NCBI RefSeq assembly: GCF_045679555.1 | Contig: NC_092089.1 | Coordinates: 1,490,663 to 1,554,662 of the forward strand | Length of the DNA stretch: 64,000 nucleotides | Reading direction: 5' to 3' | Source of the DNA: Salvelinus alpinus | Taxonomy: Eukaryota > Chordata > Actinopteri > Salmoniformes > Salmonidae | In this document: piece after piece, positions 30,001 through 56,338 of the stretch | Layout: each line of letters begins with the position of its first letter | Position numbering within the stretch: the stretch's first letter is position 1 | Translations under genes and position numbers: made by a program | The notes under the pieces: generated by a model | Told to the model about the DNA's origin: nothing | What the model saw: only the letters and a program-made list of their open reading frames with translations | The model's database searches: none

Positions 30001-33000
30001 CTTTCACCCGTCTGTCTACATGTTTATACCTCTTCTCTCTCCCCCATCTGTCTACATGTGTATACCTCTTCTCTTTCCCCCATCTGTCTACATGTTTATA
30101 CCTCTTCTCTTTCCCCATCTGTCTACATGTTTATACCTCTTCTCTTTCACCCGTCTGTCTACATGTTTATACCTCTTCTCTTTCACCCATCTGTCTACAT
30201 GTTTATACCTCTTCTCTTTCCCCCATCTGTCTACATGTTTATACCTCTTCTCTTTCCCCATCTGTCTACATGTTTATACCTCTTCTCTTTCACCCATCTG
30301 TCTACATGTTTATACCTCTTCTCTTTCACCCATCTGTCTACATGTTTATACCTCTTCTCTTTCACCCATCTGTCTACATGTTTATACCTCTTCTCTTTCA
30401 CCCATCTGTCTACAAGTTTATACCTCTTCTCTTTCACCCATCTGTCTACATGTTTATACCTCTTCTCTTTCACCCATCTGTCTACATGTTTATGCCTCTT
30501 CTCTTTACCCATCTGTCTACATGTTTATACCTCTTCTCTTTCTCCCATCTGTCTACATGTTTATACCTCTTCTCTTTACCCATCTGTCTACATGTTTATA
30601 CCTCTTCTCTTTCTCCCATCTGTCTACATGTTTATACCTCTTCTCTTTACCCCATCTGTCTACATGTTTATACCTCTTCTCTTTCACCCATCTGTCTACA
30701 TGTTTATACCTCTTCTCTTTCCCCCGTCTGTCTGTATGTTTATACCTCTTCTCTTTCACCCATCTGTCTACATGTTTATGCCTCTTCTCTTTACCCATCT
30801 GTCTACATGTTTATACCTCTTCTCTTTCTCCCATCTGTCTACATGTTTATACCTCTTCTCTTTCACCCGTCTGTCTACATGTTTATACCTCTTCTCTTTC
30901 CCCCACCTGTCTGTATGTTTATACCTCTTCTCTTTCACCCGTCTGTCTACATGTTTATACCTCTTCTCTTTTCCCCATCTGTCTACATGTTCATGCCTCT
31001 TCTCTTTCACCCATCTGTCTACATGTTTATACCTCTTCTCTTTCACCCATCTGTCTACATGTTTATGCCTCTTCTCTTTACCCATCTGTCTACATGTTTA
31101 TACCTCTTCTCTTTCACCCGTCTGTCTACATGTTTATACCTCTTCTCTTTCCCCCATCTGTCTACATGTTTATGCCTCTTCTCTTTACCCATCTGTCTAC
31201 ATGTTTATACCTCTTCTCTTTCACCCGTCTGTCTACATGTTTATACCTCTTCTCTTTCTCCCATCTGTCTACATGTTTATGCCTCTTCTCTTTACCCATC
31301 TGTCTACATGTTTATACCTCTTCTCTTTCACCCGTCTGTCTACATGTTTATACCTCTTCTCTTTCCCCCATCTGTCTACATGTTTATACCTCTTCTCTTT
31401 CACCATCTGTCTACATGTTTATACCTCTTCTCTTTCCCCCGTCTGTCTGTATGTTTATACCTCTTCTCTTTCACCATCTGTCTACATGTTTATACCTCTT
31501 CTCTTTCACCCATCTGTCTACATGTTTATACCTCTTCTCTTTCACCCATCTGTCTACATGTTTATGCCTCTTCTCTTTACCCATCTGTCTACATGTTTAT
31601 ACCTCTTCTCTTTCTCCCATCTGTCTACATGTTTATACCTCTTCTCTTTCACCCGTCTGTCTACATGTTTATACCTCTTCTCTTTCCCCCATCTGTCTAC
31701 ATGTTTATACCTCTTCTCTTTCTCCCATCTGTCTACATGTTTATACCTCTTCTCTTTCACCCGTCTGTCTACATGTTTATACCTCTTCTCTCTCCCCCAT
31801 CTGTCTACATGTTTATACCTCTTCTCTTTCCCCCATCTGTCTACATGTTTATACCTCTTCTCTTTCCCCATCTGTCTACATGTTTATACCTCTTCTCTTT
31901 CACCCGTCTGTCTACATGTTTATACCTCTTCTCTTTCACCCATCTGTCTACATGTTTATGCCTCTTCTCTTTCACCCATCTGTCTACATGTTTATACCTC
32001 TTCTCTTTCTCCCATCTGTCTACATGTTTATACCTCTTCTCTTTCACCCGTCTGTCTACATGTTTATACCTTTTCTCTTTCCCCCATCTGTCTACATGTT
32101 TATACCTCTTCTCTTTCTCCCATCTGTCTACATGTTTATACCTCTTCTCTTTCACCCGTCTGTCTACATGTTTATACCTCTTCTCTTTCACCCATCTGTC
32201 TACATGTTTATACCTCTTCTCTTTTCCCCATCTGTCTCCATGTTTATACCTCTTCTCTTTCCCCCCATCTGTCTACATGTTTATACCTCTTCTCTTTCAC
32301 CATCTGTCTGTATGTTTATACCTCTTCTCTTTCACCATCTGTCTACATGTTTATACCTCTTCTCTTTCACCCATCTGTCTACATGTTTATACCTCTTCTC
32401 TTTCCCCATCTGTCTACATGTTTATACCTCTTCTCTTTCACCCATCTGTCTACATGTTTATACCTCTTCTCTTTCACCCATCTGTCTACATGTTTATACC
32501 TCTTCTCTTTCACCCATCTGTCTATATGTTTATACCTCTTCTCTTTCACCATCTGTCTACATGTTTATACCTCTTCTCTTTCCCCATCTGTCTACATGTT
32601 TATACCTCTTCTCTTTCCCCCATCTGTCTACATGTTTATACCTCTTCTCTTTCCCCATCTGTCTACATGTTTATACCTCTTCTCTTTCACCCATCTGTCT
32701 ACATGTTTATACCTCTTCTCTTTCACCCATCTGTCTACATGTTTATACCTCTTCTCTTTCACCCATCTGTCTACATGTTTATACCTCTTCTCTTTCACCC
32801 ATCTGTCTACAAGTTTATACCTCTTCTCTTTCACCCATCTGTCTACATGTTTATACCTCTTCTCTTTCACCCATCTGTCTACATGTTTATACCTCTTCTC
32901 TTTCACCCATCTGTCTACATGTTTATACCTCTTCTCTTTCCCCCATCTGTCTACATGTTTATACCTCTTCTCTTTCACCCATCTGTCTACATGTTTATAC

Positions 33001-34955
33001 CTCTTCTCTTTCCCCCATCTGTCTACATGTTTATACCTCTTCTCGTTCACCCATCTGTCTACATGTTTATACCTCTTCTCTTTCACCCATCTGTCTACAT
33101 GTTTATACCTCTTCTCTTTCACCCATCTGTCTACATGTTTATACCTCTTCTCTTTCCCCCATCTGTCTACATGTTTATACCTCTTCTCTTTCACCATCTG
33201 TCTGTATGTTTATACCTCTTCTCTTTCCCCCATCTGTCTACATGTTTATACCTCTTCTCTTTCACCCATCTGTCTACATGTTTATACCTCTTCTCTTTCA
33301 CCCATCTGTCTACATGTTTATACCTCTTCTCTTTCACCATCTGTCTGTATGTTTATACCTCTTCTCTTTCACCCATCTGTCTACATGTTTATACCTCTTC
33401 TCTTTCCCCCATCTGTCTACATGTTTATACCTCTTCTCTTTCACCATCTGTCTACATGTTTATACCTCTTCTCTTTCACCATCTGTCTACATGTTTATAC
33501 CTCTTCTCTTTCACCCATCTGTCTACATGTTTATACCTCTTCTCTTTCACCCATCTGTCTACATGTTTATACCTCTTCTCTTTCACCATCTGTCTGTATG
33601 TTTATACCTCTTCTCTTTCACCCATCTGTCTACATGTTTATACCTCTTCTCTTTCCCCCATCTGTCTACATGTTTATACCTCTTCTCTTTCACCATCTGT
33701 CTACATGTTTATACCTCTTCTCTTTCACCATCTGTATACATGTTTATATCTCTTCTCTTTCCCCCATCTGTCTACATGTTTATACCTCTTCTCTTTCACC
33801 ATCTCTCTACATGTTTATACCTCTTCTCTTTCACCATCTGTCTACATGTTTATACCTCTTCTCTTTCACCATCTGTCTACATGTTTATACCTCTTCTCTT
33901 TCACCATCTGTCTGTATGTTTATACTTCTTCTCTTTCCCCCATCTGTCTACATGTTTATACCTCTTCTCTTTACCCCATCTGTCTACATGTTTATACCTC
34001 TTCTCTTTACCCCATCTGTCTACATGTTTATACCTCTTCTCTTTACCCCATCTGTCTACATGTTTATACCTCTTCTCTTTCACCCATCTTTCTACATGTT
34101 TATACCTCTTCTCTTTACCCCATCTGTCTACATGTTTATACCTCTTCTCTTTCACCCATCTGTCTACATGTTTATACCTCTTCTCTTTCACCCATCTGTC
34201 TACATGTTTATACCTCTTCTCTTTACCCCATCTGTCTACATGTTTATACCTCTTCTCTTTCACCCATCTGTCTACATGTTTATACCTCTTCTCTTTCCCC
34301 CATCTGTCTACATGTTTATACCTCTTCTCTTTCACCATCTGTCTACATGTTTATACCTCTTCTCTTTCACCATCTGTCTACATGTTTATACCTCTTCTCT
34401 TTCACCATCTGTCTACATGTTTATACCTCTTCTCTTTCCCCCATCTGTCTACATGTTTATACCTCTTCTCTTTCACCATCTGTCTACATGTTTATACCTC
34501 TTCTCTTTCACCATCTGTCTACATGTTTATACCTCTTCTCTTTCACCATCTGTCTGTATGTTTATACTTCTTCTCTTTCCCCCATCTGTCTACATGTTTA
34601 TACCTCTTCTCTTTACCCCATCTGTCTACATGTTTATACCTCTTCTCTTTCCCCCATCTGTCTACATGTTTATACCTCTTCTCTTTCACCCGTCTGTCTA
34701 CATGTTTATACTTCTTCTCTTTCCCCCATCTGTCTACATGTTTATACCTCTTCTCTTTCCCCCATCTGTCTACATGTTTATACCTCTTCTCTTTCCCCCA
34801 TCTGTCTACATGTTTATACCTCTTCTCTTTCACCATCTGTCTGTATGTTTATACCTCTTCTCTTTCACCATCTGTCTACATGTTTATACCTCTTCTCTTT
34901 CACCATCTGTCTACATGTTTATACCTCTTCTCTTTCCCCCATCTGTCTACATGTG
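1..34955. repeat. Giant 36-bp minisatellite array, about 970 units
   Basis: Head-to-tail copies of a pyrimidine-rich unit, nominally 36 bp, built from CATCTGTCTACATG followed by a TTTATACCTCTTCTC segment and a variable CTTTCACCC-type junction. Units of 35 bp (CACCATCTG junction) and a few of 37-38 bp are mixed in. Most variation sits at the junction (CACCC, CCCCC, TTCCCC, TACCCC, TCTCCC, CACCCG). Rarer unit variants (TGTCTGTATG, TTTATGCC, TTCATGCC, TCTCCATG, TACAAG) cluster regionally, mainly to the right of about 14 kb. The + strand unit has no TAA, TAG or TGA in any phase, so all three + frames stay open across the array. On the - strand only one phase is open, giving a KEKRYKHVDRWV peptide repeat. 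The frame changes at every 35-bp unit, so I regard none of this as coding. The array is cut by the left edge and ends at about 34955, inside what is probably a CERS2 intron. Confidence 0.97.
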
Positions 34956-35429
34956 TTTATATTCCTATGCCTCTCCCCCCCTCCTCCACGTGCTCCACCC
35001 TTTTTCTCCTTTCCTCCCTCCCTCGCTCCCTCTTCCCTCTGTCCATCTTGTCCTCTCCTCCGCTAATCTTTAATTACATTATTTAACCTTCAATCTGTAA
35101 TTTAATCTCGGTCTGTTTCCACTGAGTCACTCTGATCATATCTCTGCTTCCTCTGTGTCCTTTCCTTCTCTCTCTCCTCCTCTGCTCTCATATTTTTAGA
35201 ACCCACCTGTATGTTGTGTGTTAGCTTAGCAATAGCAATCAGTCAAGACGTAACCTTTCTCTGTCACTCTCTCTATCACTTTCTCTCCCTCTCTTCATAC
35301 CTCTCCATCCTCCCTCATGATAATATCAAACCCACATCCTCCAACTGAACAATTGCACCCAGCAATACCATGCCCTCTCTCACTCTTCCTCTTATCTCAT
35401 CCCTCTCTCCCCCCTCTCTGTGTGTGCAG
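34956..35429 (+). other. Intron sequence between the array and the first visible CERS2 exon
   Basis: Pyrimidine-rich unique sequence with many CTCC and TCTCTC runs. All three array frames hit stops here, between about 35066 and 35086. It ends in a polypyrimidine tract and TGTGTGTGCAG acceptor just before the exon at 35430. I see no other feature. It is read as the 3' end of a CERS2 intron whose 5' end is beyond the left edge. Confidence 0.75.
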
Positions 35430-51110
<15,681 letters not shown>

Positions 51111-54100
51111 TGAAAACGTGTGCCAGGAAGTAAGAGTGTGAAGAATTCACATCCCTCACTCAGCAGAGTGGGAGAGATGGAGGGAAGGGGAAAGGGAGAG
51201 AGTGGTAGGGAAAATGGATGAAGGAGAAGGAAAGGCATTCCTAAAGCCTGAGAACTACAGGTAGACCTGTGCCTGTGGTTAGATACACTGTACTACATTA
51301 TAAACACTCAATCACACACACAATTTTGGATATACTACATTAATTGGCATGGACCTGTTATTATAGTCCATTAATAACACACACACACACACACACACAC
51401 GGGTAATTGTGTAACAGATTAGGATCTAATTAGGATCTATACGTATCTATTTCATAATTATTATTAGTTTTTTATCAGATATTATACCAACATTTTCACA
51501 AAATTCTCATTCGTTTTTGAAGTCCAAAAAGTAATAAATCAATATTTTTTAACATTGCTCCCCTAATGAAAATGCCTGAGATAAACATAACACTGAAAAT
51601 ACAAATATTTTTAAATGACAATTATTATAAAATTAAAATCAGACTTTTTCCCAATTTGAGCTCTTTAGCTGTTTTCTAAGGACTACTCTAGATGATGCAT
51701 CATGGGTGAAGAAATTTTTATTTAAAAACTGGAGTTTTACAGGAACTTGAAAATAATGGTAATGAGACATATCCACAGACACTGCTTGTATGTAATAAAT
51801 ATTATAGTTTAATGTAAACTTCAACTAGTATACCATTTTTATAATTTATGAACAAACTACAGCAACATATTTTGTTTTATTTAAATAAGTTAGGTTTTTC
51901 TAAAGATGTATTTTTATAAAATTACCATGAATTTAATCAGGACACATTTCAGTAATGAACATGTATTTAAAAAAAAAAAGTTTTACATGACACTTTCCCC
52001 TAGAACTAGACATCTTAGTCCTCAGAATGATAGTTGATTTTTACAGATGCATCATAATTTTGTCACTCAATTTGTTCCAGACATTTTAAAACTGGTTTCA
52101 TGAGAATACCCCCCCCCCCCCCTAAACACACACACAAGTTAAGGATTAGCATTGGGAACGTCAGTGTGATTTCAGTCCCTCTTAAAGAGTGTTCAAAAGG
52201 ATGTGAAAGGAAGAGAGGACAGAATGATGAGAATGAAGGGAAGAAGAGAAGGAAGGGGAGAAAGTGTGATGCTGCTTCTACTATGGCTCTTCTTACTGTA
52301 CTCATGTGCCTTACAGCCAGATTATGGTGCTTTTACCTTATTCTTTTATTTTTCACTTACCTTGTTGTTGCTCAACCTGCTATAAGCATGTTTTGTCCAT
52401 GTCCCTTTATGTGCAATACTCCAGTTGCCATGAAAGACAGACTTTAGAAAAGAGACACAACAAGATTTAACCTGACACACAAATACACAATCATGTGAAT
52501 GTGTCCTTGTGTGAATGTTGATTTGGAACATACAGATTCGCCAGCCCTGGTTTTTATGATTCTATGCAATTATGTTTTTTTCTGCTCAGCTCCTGTAGAG
52601 CATCTGAATGGGCGTTGTTTGACGTTGTTTGGGACACCTCTAAGCTTGTAGAAGCCATGCAGTAAGATAGTGAGGGAGTCTGGTTGTCTCCCTCACTGGT
52701 AGCATGGGTTTAAATACTGCACTGTATGGACCTTGATTTGAGGGCCTGTTTATAAACTGCTTTATTGAATGGTTAATAAACAATGTAATAATGTGAATAA
52801 CTGGTTCATAAACTGTAATAATGTTTAACTGGTTAATAAACGATGTAATCATGTTTATAAGCAGCTTATAAGCAGTCCTTCAAACAAAGTGTTAAATCGT
52901 TTTTTGGGTATATTGAGATTCTGCTGATTCTGAATGATGCTCTCCTTCCTCTGCTGATTCATGTTTATGTGCCAGTGGTAACGCTCTGTCTGTAGACACT
53001 CTCCGTTGACATTGGAGAGGAAAATACTTTTTATCAAACAGTTTTATCATGTTTTCGCTCTGTACGTGCGTGACTAATTCAGTATATCTTCTGAGTATCA
53101 TTGACATCTTACCAAGGTCACACAGGCAGAACTTTATTTTCAGTATATTTCAATAGTTTTTGCAAAAACAAAAATTGCCATTGTAAATGTAAAGGCAAAG
53201 AACAACAACAGTCCAGCCAGTCAGGATCCCAAATAGAATGTCAATAATTCCGTTTTTTTTTTTTAAGCAATATTGTAACTGTTTTCCAGTCTAGACCGGT
53301 TAAGACCAGTATAGACCAGTTGTGGTTTCATTCCAGTGTGGTATGACGCATGTCATCGACTAGAGATGCATTCAACTCCGCTAACGATTATGAAGCTCCC
53401 AACTCTGAGCGCCCACCAACAATCCAATTCACCAAGAATGTTTGACAACAGGAGCGAACTGTTCTATTCTATTGAAAACACTTGATTGTGTACTCTTTCT
53501 TCCAACAATGACCTTGTAAGGACGAAAGTTTTCTGCAAATGTTTGCAGAGTTGAATGCCAGTCTGGTTTGGTCCAGTCCAATCTGTTTCTGGGCACAATG
53601 ATACAGTAAAATCCTGACCCATACTGATGATATCATTCCTCATGATGGATATTCATCGGGGGCCTGGATTGGTTGGTCAGAACAGGACATTTCTTCTCAG
53701 GAGACTGGAAAGGGCCATTGTAATTTAGGCTTTATTTAGGGCAGATTTTTTAGGCCATACTGCCCCGGATTAGATTATCCCGTGTGTGTGGTATGTATTT
53801 TTTTGTTATTGTAGAGTGATTTGAGGTATGATTCCTATGAGAAACAGGTTTACAGTCATGTTTCATGTTTGACATCATTGTTTCAGAAAAGTTAGGATTT
53901 TTCTTGAGTTTGGGTTTTAGCAACTCAATTGCTCAGTATGCAAAAGTATGATAAATGGAACAATGGAAGTATTGTATTTTTATCATTATATATTTTCAAT
54001 TGTTGTTGTATGTTAAGTGCCTTATCTGTAATGTAGGTGATAGCCTACCCTCTCACCTTTCTACTTTCTTCAGCTCCTCTCATCCTCATTTCTCCCTCTT

Positions 54101-54779
54101 TCTTTTCCTTCTTATTGTTCCATATGTCCCCCACTCCTTCTACTCATCCATCTCCTCCTCCTCCCTCATTCTGAGATCCTCCCCTCACAGCCTTTCACAT
54201 CCCCATTCCAACCCTCATTCATTTGTACTAACCTTGACAAATCTTCCTCTCTTCCCCGTCACTTTGGATAAACAACAGTCATGTAATTACAGTGTTATTT
54301 GTTTGTTTGTATTATGATGCTTAAGTATTATCATTAATAATAAAAACAACGATCATGAATCACTATTGTTTTACACACTCAAATGATGAAGTTCTCCTCA
54401 CTGATGGATAAGGGGGGAGTATCTATAGGTTTCCTATGTCTTGGTTTAGGTACTGAGGCCTATAACCTTCTATAAACACAGGGATTGTATATTGTGCACT
54501 TATTTTAGTGTACACACATACAATACGTTTCTGAAATAGGAGTAGTAGGTTTATTACATTATAATACAAAATTACATTATAATGTGAGTATAACATATCA
54601 CTCAAATAATCTTAAAGGTTAAGATCTTGCTTTGACTCAACCAAAATATTATACAGATGGTTCTGGCCTGTGATTCTGTGTAAGTGGTCAAACATTGGGG
54701 TTGCCTTCTTATTGGATGTCACTTGTATCCTGCTAGTGATTGAATAAAAGTGTTACATAGCTAGAGCAGACTTGGGCGC
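51111..54779 (+). other. cers2 3' UTR and intergenic region
   Basis: No coding exon recognised over 3.7 kb. AT-rich. Candidate AATAAA signals on + lie at 52775-52780, 52835-52840, 54339-54344 and 54743-54748; the first two sit in a local duplication of CTGGTTAATAAAC. Which is used is not decidable. Also present: (AC)n at 51381-51401, a C14 run near 52110, and a repeated ATTACATTATAAT near 54552-54581. Small ORFs have no recognisable features. Confidence 0.7.
51381..51401. repeat. (AC)n microsatellite
   Basis: Ten or so AC dinucleotides in the cers2 3' UTR region. Confidence 0.9.
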
Positions 54780-55053
54780 CTATACAGTTATTGCTGTTAG
54801 CCGTGAACGCCATCTTGGATCTAGATGGTTTTTAAACGGGGAAAACAGGAAAAGGGACAGGAAAATAGATACTTTCGTTCTTATTTAGTAATTTCCCCCA
54901 CTGGCTGATGATGAAGAAACACGAGTCATGACGTCGCCTCTTTATTTGCTGATATAGTTCAAATCGGTAAATCTGAGAGGAAATAGGATTGTGGACTGAG
55001 GACATTTCCGCAGTTTACTGTAACTTGGTTTGTTTATGTTATTCAACCCGGAC
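54780..55053 (+). promoter_or_regulatory. Putative arnt promoter and 5' UTR
   Basis: Sequence directly upstream of the ARNT start codon. GCCATCTTGG (54809-54818) reads as a YY1-type site on the reverse strand. TGACGTCG (54929-54936), next to GAGTCATGAC, looks like a CRE/AP-1-type site. No TATA box at a convincing distance. The transcription start is not located. Confidence 0.4.
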
Positions 55054-55072
55054 ATGGACTCTTCTAACCCAG
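55054..55072 (+). CDS. arnt: arnt first coding exon: MDSSNP
   Basis: ATG at 55054 then GAC TCT TCT AAC CCA and G|GTACAG. The last G joins AC of the next exon to give Asp. In-frame start chosen because it splices in phase to the N-terminal exon; no further ATG lies upstream close by. Confidence 0.8.
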
Positions 55073-56299
55073 GTACAGTAAAGTTTTAACCTTGTGGGAA
55101 TAAGTTCAAATGTTACATGTGATAATGCAGATGGAAAATTGGCGATCCATGGCCCTTTGACCGAATCTGTCACTTTCTCCCGATTGCGTCTGATGACAGC
55201 ATTATGGAGCTAGATAGCTCAGCTGGGGCTAAGCTAACTGGCCAGCGAAAGCAAGCTAACTGGATATTTGACTTGAATAATTTAACTAGCGAGCTACTTA
55301 GCTAGCTATTGGCGTTTCTGTCTTTCTTGCAAAATCGTAGTTAGCAAGTTAGCTACCAACCTTGGCAAATAGCATGTCTTACATTTAGCTGGCATGACCT
55401 GAGGTTAATGTTGCCAACTCGCCATGTTAGCTTAGCTAGTTATAATTTTTAGCTAGCTTGCTAGGTGACAGACGTGCGTAGGTTATGCTCAGATAAGTTA
55501 GCTAGTTAACTAGCTAGCTAGTTTGTGTCGATATTTCATCAAAACACGTGTTATTTTGAACGAAGGATTAGCTTTTTTTGGCCAGCTAACAGTTAGCTTG
55601 TTCAGCTTGGCATAGCTAGCGAGTTAGTTGTAGCTACAGTATTTGTTAGCTAGCTAGCTTTGTGGCTAGGTAAATTAACGCATAGCCAGTGTCATTACCA
55701 GAGAGGCAATAGCTAGCTCGCTATACTCACAACTGCAGTGGTCACACGCTCTGGCGTGGAGAGGTGCATGGTTCAATCCAGCATTCACACACCTTCATTT
55801 TATTCGTCTAATCAGTTCTTACGATTGGTTGATTAACGTTAGTTGACCCAGGTGTGTTACTACATGGCTGTCTGGAACAACATATGTCCCGTTAGATATG
55901 TTTATGGCTAAATCAATTAATCAAACAGTTGTGTTACTGAAGTGGATACACTTGTAGCATCGTGTTATGTTGCATAATTTGTGTGTTTGTGTGTGTGGCA
56001 GACATACCAGATGATTCTCTGGGTTTGGGAGCCAGTGGGGCCCAGGCAAGCAGCAGTGCTGTTGTGCCAAAAGGGTCCAATAAGAGGCGAGCTGCGTGAG
56101 TATAGTATACAATGCCAATGAATCAGTCAATCACTATGTCACATAACTTTAATTAACAGACGGTCTATAGCTATGACAGCACAGGGTAGAAGTTGTCCAT
56201 AGGTGCAGAATCAGAATCACACCGATAAGTTGTTGATCCATTCTTTGGTGTTAACTTTACAAACATGGATTCTGTCTACTTCCTCACAGGCCAGACTTC

Positions 56300-56338
<39 letters not shown>

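Noticed and set aside
761..34836. Dozens of - strand ORFs encoding KEKRYKHVDRW repeats
   Set aside because: The same 36-bp repeat read on the other strand; they break wherever unit length changes. A basic repeat peptide looks attractive but nothing supports expression.
1..34955. CRISPR-like array
   Set aside because: Units are contiguous with no unique spacers, and the host is a vertebrate.
28..35086. Three overlapping + ORFs of about 11,600 codons
   Set aside because: They exist only because the repeat unit contains no stop word. Each drifts through all three peptide phases at every 35-bp unit, has no conserved domain, and ends as soon as unique sequence begins.
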